Source of the DNA: Pisolithus tinctorius
Lineage: Eukaryota > Basidiomycota > Agaricomycetes > Boletales > Pisolithaceae
DNA: 64,000 nt
Assembly (NCBI GenBank): GCA_024663395.1
Contig: JANFAH010000045.1
Span: 1 to 64,000, forward strand
Reading direction: 5' to 3'
The notes below the pieces were generated by a model. It did not search any database, was not told the origin of the DNA, and worked only from the letters and a program-made list of their open reading frames with translations. Positions 31,540 to 43,700 of this stretch are shown here, in pieces (the stretch's first letter is position 1; each line of letters begins with the position of its first letter). The position numbers and the translations under genes are program-made.

Positions 31540-32000
31540 CACCATGGTTCTCAGGGTGCGCATCTGACCTTTTTAGGTATTTCAAAGGGGTTTGAAGTCT
31601 TTGTGAGTGCAAGAATTGGTTCAATGACCAAGAATGGGCAAAATGGGCTTGCTGGTATGCAAGTGGCAAAGTCTCAGACTCATGGTATGAATTCATTGAA
31701 GATCAGCTGAGTTGGCCCAAATTCGTGGTGGCCATTGTGCATTTGTATCCTGGGTCCCAGAAATTGGGTAAACAGCATTCGAGAGGTGACCTTTATAATC
31801 TCGTTGACAGTCAAGCAAGAAGAGAGATTCATACACAGGAGGAACTAACAAATTACAGGCTTTATTTTCTTGACTTATTGACGCATCTACAGGTTTCACA
31901 GCAACTCAAGGCTGACAAACTTGAAGACCTCTATTTACAAGGCTTCGACAAGGAATTCCAGCACGAAATCATTCAGAAAATGCGACACAACGATCGATGA
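31540..32000 (+). pseudogene. Element C gag core (Retrotrans_gag type), decayed
   Basis: The plus frame around 31560-32000 reads DLFRYFKGV, a TGA stop, SLCECKNWFNDQEWAKWACW, SDSWYEF and then VAIVHLYPGS. Next come LTNYRLYFLDLLTHLQVSQQ and DLYLQGFDKEF. This is the helical capsid-like segment (RYF..W..YP..YF..L..YL.GF) of fungal Ty3/Gypsy gag proteins. In-frame stops near 31592 and earlier show it is dead. Confidence 0.65.
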
Positions 32001-33192
32001 TGACATTCTGATGACCCATGGCCCATGGAACAAGTAACAATTGTGGCTACAAGACTACTACAGAAGAGATTTCGCTTGGAGTGAGCACAGACAAGCCCAG
32101 AACATTACATTCGACCATGAAGCAAACCAAAATTGAGTTCAGACAAGCAACAACTACCTACAAAGTCTTTTCCAACTATGCCTGCACATGACTCACTGAT
32201 GACTGGTATGCAGGGATCTACAGAGTTGTCAGGGTACATAGAATGTGAGAAAGTACCAGAATTAGTTTCAACAAGTCACACACAGCCACACAGCCCACCC
32301 AAGAAGACAAACAGTGAGCACCAAAGCCCTGGCAGGCTCATTGAAGCAGCAGCAACAGCCCATTTTGAGACAAAGGAGTTTTCTTTGAGTATGAACAAAC
32401 TACTGACTACAGAATTCCTGGAAGCAGCAAAGCTCAAGCAAGTTGAACCAGCAGTAGTGGAAGATCCACTCACAACAAAAGTCCCATTCGAATTCAAGGC
32501 AAATTACAACACTCAAAGGGGTTTTTCAATTTGTTCATATCGAGTTTCTCTGATGGCTACTGGTGTGTCACTACAGGAGTCCTACCTAAGAGGTTGAGGC
32601 AATGAAAGAAGCAGCCTTGGAGTTCCTGCAGTCAGCAGATATACACATCAGTTAACTGATGACCTATTCATGTCAAAGATTCCACTCGAATTCAAAGCAG
32701 GAAGGCTCAAAGAACATGCAAAACCCACAAGAGTTGAAGTTGAAGAGCTCAAAACACTCACAGGCAGTCTCGAAGTGGAAAGGTTGGTGTGCAAAGAGGT
32801 CATTGACTCACACAGAGTGCCACAGTGCATAAGTCATACTGAGATGAAGGTTATTGCAAGAAGGATCAAGATTGAGGAGCCATTGAGGCTCGTCACACAA
32901 AGGAAGCCACTGGAAGAAGTCTTACAGGTCAAAACATTGAAGCATGCAGCGAGGGTGGATGACCTCGCACTTGAAATATTCTGCAGCCATGCTGTGTTGG
33001 CAATATATATTTTATTCAGGAATTCATTGAGAGTATTGACGTGTGCACTCGGTATTAGGACTTGCAGAGAAAGTCCAGCGATGTTGACTAAGCAGAGTCA
33101 CGTGACTGCTCTGCGCATCATTGCTGCACACACTCAAGTACTACATACTGATGACTCTAGTGTTACAGGCCATCTGTGCAAGATCGCAACAA
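32001..33192 (+). pseudogene. Element C, further gag-region ORF fragments
   Basis: Plus frames at 32133-32597 (154 aa) and 32670 to about 33000 are rich in Glu/Lys and Ser/Thr and repeat VPFEF/IPLEFKA motifs. They lie downstream of the gag core inside element C and probably belong to the same polyprotein. No zinc knuckle or protease could be identified. The frame is cut by the MITE at 33193. Confidence 0.4.
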
Positions 33193-33875
33193 TAGGGCTG
33201 CTCAAAGTTGCTAGAGGTTCAGCTAATTCCTCGGGTGTTTGTTGGGTGTTTGTGGTGAGTTTTCGGTTGAGAATATCAGTATTCAAACTCCGACTGCTCT
33301 TGTCTAATCAGAATATTGATCATCATTTAGTATGCATCCCCATTCCCCCCCATGTATACATCTGCTTTGTATTCACACTACAATAGTATGTAGTAGTACA
33401 TATGAATGTGGATGTTTGTCTTCTTTGCTATCAGTTCATTATCACTTGCTAGATCTCTCTGTTGATAAGCATGCACGCTTTTCGCCGGAGTTTGAATCTC
33501 CAGTCGGAGCTTAAATATTCGCTCACAAACTCACAACTCAACCGGGCGAATATTTAAGCTCCGACTGGAGATTCAAACTCCGGCGAAAAGCGTGCATGCT
33601 TATCAACAGAGAGATCTAGCAAGTGATAATGAACTGATAGCAAAGAAGACAAACATCCACATTCATATGTACTACTACATACTATTGTAGTGTGAATACA
33701 AAGCAGATGTATACATGGGGGGGAATGGGGATGCATACTAAATGATGATCAATATTCTGATTAGACAAGAGCAGTCGGAGTTTGAATACTGATATTCTCA
33801 GCCGAAAACTCACCACAAACACCCAACAAACACCCGAGGAATTAGCTGAACCTCTAGCAACTTTGAGCAGCCCTA
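33193..33875. mobile_element. Foldback MITE with about 330-bp inverted arms, TA target site
   Basis: The left arm 33193-33522 and right arm 33546-33875 are reverse complements with only a few mismatches (one is T/C in GTTTTCGGTTGAG). They are separated by a 23-bp spacer. Outer ends are TA-GGGCTGCTCAAAG and CTTTGAGCAGCCC-TA, as expected for a TA-duplicating Tc1/mariner-type non-autonomous element. The same 60-codon frame is readable on each arm purely because of the symmetry. It inserted into element C. Confidence 0.8.
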
Positions 33876-33921
33876 ATCGGATATGAAGAATGGGGCAAAC
33901 AAGGTACCATATGGAAGTTAC

Positions 33922-34282
33922 TGTTACGCTCGACCGAAGTCAAGACGTAGGGAGAGCTCAAACGTAGACTGTGGTTTCTACTGAGCAAACGGCTGCAGTA
34001 ACCTCTGTAAACGACAGAGGATTTAGGGCAACGCCGGTAAGAGTGGTCCTTGTTAGGGACACTGAGGGCAAAGTTCTGAGAATGCTGCGTATGATTGAGC
34101 AGCTCAAGTCTGGGTTTCCAGGACTTGAGCCGGCAGTCTAAATACTACAAAGGAGAGGACCATGAGGCATCCTCATGTACCCAAGGTAACTATGCCATTG
34201 GTTGAACAACAAACTAAGTCCAACAGATCAAAAGCAAGGTAACTGTACAGTAAAGAGGAAAAGTTAGGGGCGAAACGTAACA
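33922..34282 (-). repeat. Element A 3' LTR
   Basis: 361 bp, TGTTACGC..AACGTAACA. Against the 5' LTR I count about 16 differing sites, about 13 of them CG in one copy versus TG/CA, or TG versus CA. Confidence 0.9.
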
Positions 34283-34319
34283 TTACCCCCTTTCTAAGCA
34301 TTGAAGTCCCTGACTTCAA

Positions 34320-34968
34320 CTACTCTCTGTAAGGTTCTCCGGTCATGTTACTGATGGCAGAGTCATCGAAGTCAAAATCAATGTTGTACAAGTCATTATC
34401 CTCGCTCCCGACAAGGGTACGATCATCCACCAGGGTGGGGGTGGGTATTCTGTCCTGTAAAGGACAACGAGGGCATATAGAAGGGCACTGGGCCTGAGTA
34501 TGTCCAGGACGAGTGGTGTGACAAAAAGGACATTCATACAGTCCACAGTTGACACAGATATGGCCAAGGTGGCGGCAGACATAACACGCTTGACGGTAGT
34601 GTGGGTTGGACGGAGTAAGAGGTCTATCGAACTCAGTCATGGCATTCAACACAGGAGTCAGTGGCAACTATGCAAGAGTTTCGACGATATTTAATGTGTA
34701 GTTGAGTTCTGCATGGGAGACGCCAAAGGCAGTCTCAGGGTCTACCTCAGACAGAGAGTCATGAGACTCGCAGGGTTGGGGGTTAGGGCCTGACAAGCAG
34801 CAGGCACGAGGTCTGTCAGCTCTACGAAGGGAGCGTGAGGACTGGGAGGAATGGGAGGACGACGGTGACGATGCCAGGGGGGAGGACGACACGGAGGAAA
34901 CCGGAGGGGAGGTTGCAGTCGAGGGTCTTCTGGACCCAGGAGGAGGGGGGGCGATCAACGTAGGATAC
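34320..34968 (-). pseudogene. Element A accessory ORF with Cys/His-rich region
   Basis: Two minus frames separated by a stop (34958-34668 and 34667-34320) follow the chromodomain region. The first is Ser/Pro/Arg-rich. The second holds CYVCRHLGHICVNCGLYECP followed by FCHTTRPGHTQAQCPSICPR, a set of CysX2Cys/His knuckles, and an acidic end. Extra post-pol ORFs occur in some Agaricomycete Gypsy elements. The role is unknown; RNA or DNA binding is an inference from the cysteines. Confidence 0.55.
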
Positions 34969-34970
34969 TG

Positions 34971-35738
34971 TCAGATGTTGTAGATGAGGTCTGCGCCTCC
35001 AAGGACATCAAAGAGTCTGAGTAAAAGGGGGACCTGCTGGACAGCAATTTCATTTAGGATGGTACGGGCGGGGGACAGAAGGGGGTTTTGGCGGTTGACA
35101 TAGCGAGAAAGTTCTTCTAGCTGAAGGGCTTGGATGGTGGCATGGTATACAAGGTCAAGTGGAGAATCTTCATCCACTTCATGGTAAATGGTGCTGATGA
35201 TGGCGGGGTCAGCAATGAAGAGTCGGTAAGAGGCGATCATCTGATCGCTAGTGGGCTGTCGTTGCTGACGAGCAAACGGAGTGTGACAGCGAGAGGGTTC
35301 ACGAGGGTAGGTGTAATGATGAGGAGGCATTTCAAGAGTGATGTTTCTGACAGTACAAGTGGAACGTCGAGTGGGTTGTTTCTGGAGGGGGAAGTCTCTG
35401 GGGAACCATTTCTTATAGGCGGAGAGTGTATCATCTGCATGTTCAAGGTGTGACTCTCTTTGCCATGAGTTTTTGGAAGAAGGGTAACCCTTCCATTTGA
35501 TTAAGAAGGCATGACCGTGGCCAGATTTCTTGTGGCCGACTATCGCCTCAACTTTGTATTCTTCCTCCTTGTTGACAAGGTCAGGCAGAGGAGCTGGGAA
35601 GTTCGGTCCGTGAACGTCATTTTCACGATAGGGCGATAGGAGAGAAGCATGGAAGACGTTATGAATCTTCCATCATGAGGGAATCATGAGGCAGTACATA
35701 ATGGGAGACAGGACGTCGGAGACAGTGAAGGGTCCTTC
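34971..35738 (-). pseudogene. Element A chromodomain region and linker ORF
   Basis: Reading minus from 35738, the frame gives WKIHNVFHASLLSPY, then EEEYKVEAIVGHKKSGHGH and AFLIKWKGYPSSKNSWQRE. This is the aromatic cage-type chromodomain found at the C-terminus of chromovirus integrases, which directs insertion to methylated-histone chromatin. A TGA breaks it just before WKIH. A 119-codon frame (35330-34971) follows and resembles no family I know. Confidence 0.7.
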
Positions 35739-36539
35739 TCATTTGGGTGCAAGCTTCCTATTTTCATAGGAGCATTTCAAATTGCATGCTTCTAGCCAAA
35801 CCTTATCACCTTTTTGGAATGGGGTGAAGGGTCGTGACAAGCAGTCTTTCATCGTTTTTCTGGCTAGATCATGGGCCGCAAGGGCTTCTTCTCTAGCTTT
35901 TCGGAGTTCCTTGAGTCTAGACTCAGTGGCAGGAAGGTGAGTTTCCATGATCAGGGACGGAAGGGGTTTCGGTTCATATCCGTACATGAGGTAGAATGGA
36001 GATTGATGAGTGACGGAGTGTGGGCGATGGTTGTGTGTGAATTCAGCCATAGGCAGGTTGTTCACCCATGAGGTGGGGTCATTTTGGCAAAAGATGCGGA
36101 GATAGGTCTCCACTTCTTGGTTCACGCGTTCAGTTTCTCCGTCGGTCTGTGGGTGATATGCCATTGATAGGGCAAGGGAGTATCCTAAAAGGGAAGCGAG
36201 TTCCTTTGCAAAGGTGGAGGCAAACTGAGGGCCTCGATCAGATATGATTTTGTCATACAACCCGAAGTGGGAGTAGACTTTCTTGAAAAATAATGCCGCA
36301 ATATCAGCAGTGGAGGCAGTTTTCTTGGTCGGTGTCAAAATTACCCGCTTTGTAAGCCCATGGTCTACCACGACCAAAAGGGAATCATAGCCGTTAGAAA
36401 CGGGCAGGTCAGTGACCAGATCGCAAGAGATCTGTTGAAAAGGGCGGGTTGAGGTGGAGGCAATAGGTGTAAGGGCCGGTGTCGTGGGGTGAGTATTTAC
36501 TTTATTCTGTTGGCACACAGCACAGCCTTCAACGTATTT
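35739..36539 (-). pseudogene. Element A integrase
   Basis: The zinc-binding end (HHDHPSTGHPG..CAVCQQNK) spans the TGA at 36540-36542. The catalytic core has DLVTDLPVSNGYDSLLVVVD, SDRGPQFASTF and YHPQTDGETERVNQEVE, which give the D, D and E of the DDE site. The frame ends at a TGA where Arg is expected (APK, stop, EGPFTVSD). Confidence 0.85.
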
Positions 36540-38104
36540 TCAGACAAAGGACGCAAGTCCAGGCCACCAAAACTCGGAAGAAACGAGTTGTTGGGTTTTC
36601 AAGATACCGGGGTGGCCAGTGGAGGGGTGATCATGATGGTTGGACACAATGGTCCGACGGAGGGTAGGGTCATCGGGGATATACACCTGATCTTTGTAAA
36701 GTAACACTCCACTGTCAAACCTCCAATCAGAGAGGTGGGATTTAAATGGGAGTGGCATGTCAACGTTTTCAATGGCACGAAGTGCCGTTTGGACCACAGG
36801 GTCTTTCATGGAGGAAGATGCGACCTTCTGAGTGAGGTTGGTGTCAATAAGATTGACGAATAAGGTCTGTGGAAGGAGGGTAACTCCTTTGTTATCTTCA
36901 TCATCATCAGGGATATGATCGGGTCGGCAGGAGAGTGCGTCAGGTGCGGCCAGGTCTTTTCCTGGGACATGTTCTAACTGCAGATCAAAGTCTGCAAGGT
37001 CGAGGAGCCAGCAGGCCTGGCGACGATTCAAGTTTTGAGGTGATTTGAAGTATGTTAGATTTTTATGGTCTGTGAAGACCTTAACCAGGAAAGGGGATCC
37101 ATGGAGATAATGTCTCCAAGATTTCAACACTCGAATAACTCCAAGTAGTTCTCTGTCATATATGTTGTAGTTTCTTTCTGCAGGGTTAAACGATTGGGAC
37201 AGAAAGGCACAGGGTTGCCATTGTCTGTTTGAATCTTCTTGAAGGAGGATTCCTCCCGTTGCGTACTTGGATGCATCTGTAGTAATCATGAATGGCCAAG
37301 AGGTATCAGGCATTCGAAGAGTTGGTTGTGCCATGAAGATTCTTTTTAGGAGCTCAAAGGCGTCCTGACATTTCTTTGACCAACTCCAGTTGACTGTCTT
37401 CTTGGTAAGGTCAATGAGTGGTCGTGCAATGTCCGAGTAGTAAGGGACGAATCTTCTGTAAAAGTTTGTGAACCCTAGGAAGGATCGCACATCCTTGACC
37501 CTTTTTGGAACAGGCCATTCAGCAATGCCTTGGACTTTGACAGGGTCCATGGCAACGGTGTTTTCTTTGATAATCATGCCAAGGTATTCCACCTTGGCAA
37601 GATCAAAATGACATTTTTCTAACTTTAGGGGGAGGGAAAGCTCCCTCATTCTCTCAAGGACGCAGCAGGTTCTTCGTTCGTGTTCTTTGGGATTGGTAGA
37701 GAAGATGAGGAGATCATCCATATAGATGACCAACCATCCTTCGGTGATCATGTCTCTGAAAGAGTCGTTCATGAACCGCTGGAAGGTGGCAGGAGAGTTG
37801 CACAGCCCAAAAAACATGACGGTTGGTTCGAAGAGACCTTTATGCATGATGAACACAGCTTTCCACTGGTCTCCTTCCTTGATTCGTACGTTGTTGTAGC
37901 CAGATCTGACATCCATCTTTGTAAAGATAGAGGCTCCTTTCAATTTGTCTACGAGGTCCGAAATGAGGGGAAGGGGGTACACATCCTTCACCATGTTTTT
38001 ATTTAGATACCTGTAGTCTTGACAGGGACGTAAGGAGCCATCTTTCTTTCCTACGAAGAAGAAGGGGGCAGCTTGGGGAGACTTCAAGGGGTGGATTTTC
38101 CCTT
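36540..38104 (-). pseudogene. Element A reverse transcriptase and RNase H
   Basis: The RT domain has SPQAAPFFFVGKKDGSLRPC, the FTKMDVRSGYNN motif and the active site LVIYMDDLLIF (YMDD intact). RNase H shows ITTDASKYATGGIL, YDRELLGVIRVLKSWRHYL and FTDHKNLTYF. A TGA just upstream (38105-38107) separates it from the protease side. Confidence 0.88.
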
Positions 38105-38107
38105 CTC

Positions 38108-39014
38108 AAAGGTTTTCTTCAATGAACTTTTCTGCGGACTCTCGTTCAGAGGGAGAGAGCAGGTATGCTTTAGCCACTTTGGGGATGAAGTCCTCTACAA
38201 GGTTTATGGCATGGTCATATGGTCGTGATGGAGGTAAAACCCCATCAGATGGTTTCTCGAAAACCGAGGCGAAGTCCTTGTATTCTTCAGGAAGGACAGC
38301 CTTCAGTTTCTTCTTGTGTTCTTCCTGGGCTAGCTCTGTAGCCGTGGTGATTTTTCAGAGAAGGCTATTATTGGGGTTAACCTTCTTGGCTTCCTCAACG
38401 AGTTTTCCAACCGACATGACGAAGTGTGCTTGGATGGTTTTGTCTTCCGGTTCTTCATAATCCATGAACTTGTTTATCCCTTTCTTTTTGGCAGGGGACA
38501 CAAGGTTCACGGTGGGTTCTTCAACGGCAATGGAAGAGATGTTGTGTTTTAACTCCTTTGATCTATCGGTTTTCTCGTCGATAGAGAGCGTGCCCATCCT
38601 CCAGTCCATGACAGGATTGTTTTCCTGAAGCCAGGGGAGACCTAGAATAATGTTTTCCATTCCACAGTTGATGACATGGAAAAAGGACTGGTGGACGAGT
38701 CCCTTAACCTTGAAGTAGAGAGTGGTGGAAAACAATATCCTTCCCTTCGAGTTCTGGGTTCCATCAGCATTTTTGGCGAGGATGGGTTTCGCGAGGCGTT
38801 GAGTGGGAATCTGGTGCTTTCGCACAAAACCCCAATCGATGCAAGAAATCTCCGCTCCTGAGTCAACCAGAGCAGTAGTGTTGACGACTTTCAGTGTAGT
38901 TTCTGATGCATAAAGGGAAATGGGGATCTGCATAGTACGTTCTGGTGTAGACGTTACAAGTACAGGTGCAACAGAAACTAGACTGTCCTTAGTTTGGGGA
39001 ACATCTGGCGTCAA
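38108..39014 (-). pseudogene. Element A protease and pol N-terminus
   Basis: The frame contains the aspartic protease site TALVDSGAEISCIDW and the flap/second-half sequence IILGLPWLQENNPVMDWR typical of Gypsy proteases. A TGA at 38355-38357 precedes KITTATELAQEEHKK, and the frame then runs on toward the RT. Confidence 0.8.
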
Positions 39015-40138
39015 CGCAGAGTTCCCATTTAAAAATCCTTTCCAAGGGCTCTAGCAATGTTTACCAGAGCGATGGATGGACCAGCGACTGTTTCTTCATC
39101 ATCGCTTTCTTCTACCTCCACAATTGTGCGGATTTTCTTTACTTTCTTCTGGGGAGTTTTCCCCTTGTCTGGACATTCTCAGGAGAGGTGTCCCTTGTTT
39201 CTGCAACCAAAACATCTTCCTTCTTTGATGTGACGGTCTCGTTCTTCTTTGGAGAGTCTCACTCCATCCACGTCCATAGCATTTGGATCTTTTTCTTCAG
39301 CAAAATTGTTCCTGGGGTGGAACATTTTCTTTTCTTTCTTTGTGGAGAATTTGTTGACCTTTCTCCACTTTGCATCGAACTTTTGTGCTTGGGAGTACCA
39401 CTCGGTAATCTTGGTAGGAGTGGTTTCCATCATATGGATTCTGTTTGCAATGAAGGGTTTGAGTCCTTGGGAGAAGAACTCGATCAAGGCGACATCCTCC
39501 ATAATGGTTGAGTCAGCGGCGGCAGTTCAGAAATCGGTGATATACTGTTCGACCGATTCTTTCTGTTTTAGGGTACGCAATTTGGCGATTGCAGTTCCCA
39601 TGGTATCGGCGGAGGTGAAAGACTCCTTAAAATTCTTCACAAAATCAGTGAAGGTTCCGAAGCTTGGAGTAGTCTTCTCCAGAGCTATCTTCTGATAGGT
39701 GGCAGCCCAGGAATGGGCGACACCTTTCTTCATGTACGACAGGGTGTAGACCACCTTTTTGGTGTCAGTGTCATACAATTCTTTGTTGACTAGGAGGTAG
39801 GTCTGTACAGAGTACAGCCAGCTCATAGCGTTCTTTTGGTCTCCATCGAACTCAGTTGGAGCACCAATTTTTAGTTCAGTGGCTTTGGTGGCATTGCCAA
39901 CCGGTGCCTTCGATGATGAACCAGACATTGTATTCGGGGATGGGGGCGGGTGTGTAGGGAAAAGTGGCAGGGGAATCGGTTGGATGGGGGTGCCAAGTGA
40001 TGTGAGTGACTGAGAAAAGAGGTTCGAGAGGATACCTGAGGTAAAGCCTCTATCTGGTTGTTCAGGTTCATTGGAGGTGTCAGTGACAGTACTCTCCTGT
40101 TCTTCGTCAGATGATGATTCTTCATGAGTGGGTCGCAA
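39015..40138 (-). pseudogene. Element A gag
   Basis: The gag starts at ATG 40138 (MRPTHEESSSDEEQ) and runs through a capsid-like region (GAPTEFDGDQKNAMSWLYSV, FFSQGLKPFIANRI). It ends with a CCHC zinc knuckle, CFGCRNKGHLS-stop-EC. TGA codons at 39527-39529 and within the knuckle (about 39179) interrupt it. Confidence 0.8.
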
Positions 40139-40224
40139 CGGCGCCCAATGTCGGTTGTTTCGGGGGTTCGTGGTGGTTCACTAAGCAGTGACTGATTCAG
40201 CCAAAGGCTGTAGACTTGAGCTTT

Positions 40225-40585
40225 TGTTATGCTCGACCAAAGTCAAGATGTAGGGAGAGCTCAAACACAGACTGTGGTTTCTACTGAGCAAACGGCTGCA
40301 GTAACCTCTGTAAACGACAGAGGATTTAGGGCAACACCGGTAAGAGTGGTCCTTGTTAGGGACACTGAGGGCAAAGTTCTGAGAACACTGCATATGATTG
40401 AGCAGCTCAAGTCTGGGTGTCCAGGACTTGAGCCGGCAGTCTAAATACTACAAAGGAGAGGACCATGAGGCGTCCTCATGTACCCGAGGTAACTACGCCA
40501 TTGGTTGAACAATGAACTAAGTCCAACAGATCAAAAGCAAGGTAACCGTACAGTAAAAAGGAAAAGTTAGGGGCGAAACATAACA
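40225..40585 (-). repeat. Element A 5' LTR
   Basis: 361 bp, TGTTATGC..ACATAACA, paired with 33922-34282. GTTAC follows at 40586. Confidence 0.9.
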
Positions 40586-40590
40586 GTTAC

Positions 40591-42314
40591 CACAACTACA
40601 AGCAATGGCAATGATGGCAAGAGCAACAACGGCAGCGAGTAGCAAGATAGCATCAACAACGATGATCAGACACAGTGCAGACCAATGGCCCAGCAAGGTT
40701 GGATGTGCCATTCTGTGGAGAGGAGGCACAAGTAGCACAGATATTGAGCTCAATGGCTTGAAGGTTCGTTTTGATTTTGAAACATTTTACTTATGTCTGT
40801 GTTATTCTAGGGAAGCTGGCTATCTACAACGAATGGCGACCACGATACGAGAGACGATGATGATGCTCGACACAGACCAAAGACCGTGCGATGCTAGAAT
40901 GGCTGCTCTATGGAAACAAGGTGCGATGGGTGCAGATATTGAGCACTACAGCTCAAGGGTTTGTTTTGGTTTCATGGCATTTTTCTTACAGTTATCTTAC
41001 TCTAGGGCAAATGGACATATGTGACGAAGCACAACAGAGGTCCTTGCGATCGCAATTCAGGGGTCAACAATGGACTACAAACGAGCGATGGCGACAGCGA
41101 GAAGAGAAACAACAACAACAACAGCGCTGGATACGGAGCGATGGCTGCGCAAGGCAAGAATTGCCATCTGAAGGAAACAACACACGATGAAGACCACCAA
41201 GCTCGAACACTCGAAGTTCTGTTTAAGCCCTATGATAGTTTACTTACACCTCCGTTATTCTAGGGAGGCCGGATGTCTATGACGGACAATGATCATGGTA
41301 CAAGGGACAAGGACAATGACTACAGTGACAGCGAATCAAGTGTGACGACTGGTGTACGAAAAGAAGTGACAAGTTGAAGGGTCAAAGCAACACAACACAA
41401 TCTGACAGTACTACTATGAGTGGGGTGAATGGGTATGGTACTCAAGAGGAAGAGCGCTGGCATTACAGCGCAATATCAAAGTGAACAAGATGGCTGACAA
41501 CAACAGTGGGAAGACCGCAGTGTTTGCATGTGATAACTCAGGTTTTTATCTTTGTTTTGGGTTAACTTACTTATGCTCACATTGTTACAGAGTGTCTGAT
41601 GACTGGGACCAAGTACGATTGAGTTCAAGAGTATGAAGGCAATGTTTGAGTAGACACAAGATTGTGAAAGTAACTCCATATGGAGTCACGAATATCAGAC
41701 AGGGGTGAAACTGGCTAGAACGACCACCTCATATGCAGAGCATTCAAGGTGACATGGATTCATACACAGAGCCCAAGTGCTCTTTGTTTCTTTTTGGGTT
41801 CATGACAAGCTACTTACAAGTGTTTGGCTTTAGGGTATCTGGGGTAGAATCTGTCGAAGCAAGAGGAGTGCCAAGAGTGACAGTACAGGAAGGAAAACTC
41901 AGGAAAGGGATATACAAAGTCCAGGTGACCTTTTCAGTTTGGATTCAAACACCATCTACTGGGAGGTACAGGAACCTTAGTGCAAAGGAAAAGGCAATCA
42001 ACGGGGATGGATGGCTCGAAGTCGTCCATCAGTACTTAGCATCAAGACTTCATCCACCTGACTGTGAGGTTGAAGGCCAACAATCAAGAGTGAAGCAAAT
42101 TAGTGCCTGTACCTGCCAGAGTCAAAGACCTATCACCGAAGAGATCTTGAGAGTCTATAGACTAAAGGTGATGGGTTTTATTTTAGTTTGAACATATACT
42201 GCATCAGCGTCCTTTGTGTCTAGGGTTGAAAAAGTAGCAAACAAAGATGGATGACTCAAAGTCACTCCCAGATGAAGTACTGGTTGAAGTACAAGAAGTC
42301 AAGTGTGTGTGCGC
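40591..42314 (+). other. Tandem exon/intron-like modules, unidentified (inside element C)
   Basis: At least six plus-strand segments of 45-60 nt look like copies of one intron. Each opens with a TTTGTTTTGG- or TTTTGATTTT-like stretch, has TTACTTA in the middle and ends TTCTAG, CTCTAG, TACAG or TTTAG (about 40760-40810, 40960-41005, 41218-41262, 41540-41590, 41780-41835 and 42167-42222). Between them are GA/CAACAA-rich 'exons' of 150-300 nt with short open frames. The product is unrecognised. This may be a decayed element C coding region or a captured gene. Confidence 0.4.
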
Positions 42315-43334
42315 TGTGGGACACTACCTCCAGGTAGCATGTGAATAGGGGAAAGCTGTAGGGGAAATCCCTAGGGTTGACCCAAGGGGTGCTGAGTAGG
42401 AAGGAGACATAGAATGCGATGGTAGAGTCAGTCAGAGAGTCGAATGTGGGACATGGAATTTAATTCCACAGAGTTGAAGGTAGGGATAGACTTGCTTTTG
42501 AAATTCCAGGTGATGATCTTGCACCGATGAAGTAACTCCAAGACAAATTAAGTGCACAGGAGAGGAAAACAAGGTACTAGCAGATCAAGGACACAAAAAC
42601 AAAGTAGATGCAGTAGACACAAAGACACAGATATGTGGCAGACACAGAGGACATGAAGACTCTTTGAACTCTTTAGACTTGCACAAGACACAGAGTGTGG
42701 GTCCTAAAAAGATGATTCTTATTTTGTTGCTGAGGCAGAATTATATAGTACATGGATAGTAAGGTACTGATCAGAGAAATGTGGGGCAGGTGAAGCAAAA
42801 CTCCAAAAAACAAAGGGGGCAACATGTCAGATGTCAAAGCCATACAGCAATGTGTGAAAACAAACTGTAAGGTGGTAACTGAGAAAGACAACAGGAAAGA
42901 TGGGTATCTTCCAACAGGGCAAGTGTACACTGTACCATAGAGTGAAATGCAAAGGGTAGAGGCCATAGGTAGAAAGGGGTTCTCGCATTGCAGAGAAAGG
43001 TTCACAGGAAAGGGATGAGAGGGGTAACCAGAGTTTTTACTGATGGTCTGCATGGTTTCCTGGCTATGTGGCAAGGCAAGGGTTGAGGCAACACGACTGC
43101 AGAATTCCAGATAGATGTATGTCAGGTTGATGTTGACACAGAATTTTGGGACAATGACTGGTGTGCATTATTCATGGATAGGGAAGCTCCAAAGGTTTGA
43201 TGGGCGAGGTGGCACATGAGGCAGATGCATGAGGCAGATGGAATAATTCCAAAGATGACAGACATGGTTGGTAACAGCAGAATTTTGGTGTTGGCATCCC
43301 TATTTTGGCCTCAGGGAGTATACTACTCCCTACA
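42315..43334 (-). repeat. Element B 3' LTR
   Basis: 1020 bp with TG..CA ends; it pairs with 55200-56219. Differences include GTTGAGGC against GTCAAGGC and CATTGCAG against CATTGTGG, again mostly CG-derived. Confidence 0.85.
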
Positions 43335-43700
43335 CCTCCCAGGGTCTTCAAATGCTGACTGTCCTTGGTCAGAGGTCATTGAGTCATGACAGAAGGGTGG
43401 CAGAGATTCAGAAGGTGATGTAAATGAAGAAGGCTCATGTTCAGCCACATGGCTTGTGTGAGCAAAAACTCCACACCTGGATAACGTGTCAGGAGCAGCC
43501 CTTCGGAATTAAAAAAACTTGCCCAGAAATGTCTCATCGTCAGATTCACCCCTGCTACACCAGCATCTTGCTCTCAGACTCTCACAACTCTTGGCAACTA
43601 CCATGCAAGCTTACTCTGTCAATGACATGTGCCCTGTGTTCAGCATGAGGGACCAGGTGACCATGGCACTCACTGCAGCTCTAGGGCATATCACATGATT
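43335..43700. other. Spacer after the element B LTR, no feature recognised
   Basis: Only short frames; nothing repeated or coding could be recognised. Confidence 0.3.

Larger units (their letters stand above)
33922..40585 (-). mobile_element. Gypsy element A, complete, target duplication GTTAC
   Basis: Two 361-bp LTRs (33922-34282 and 40225-40585; TGTTACG..CGTAACA and TGTTATG..CATAACA) enclose 5.9 kb coding on the minus strand. GTTAC occurs at 33917-33921 and 40586-40590. Gene order from the 5' side is gag, protease, reverse transcriptase, RNase H, integrase, chromodomain, then an extra Cys-rich ORF, which fits a fungal chromovirus. Coding is interrupted by about seven in-frame TGA codons, so it is inactive although all its parts are present. 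Confidence 0.92.

Noticed and set aside
33332..33736. Two identical 60-codon ORFs on opposite strands
   Set aside because: They are the two arms of the foldback MITE, not genes.
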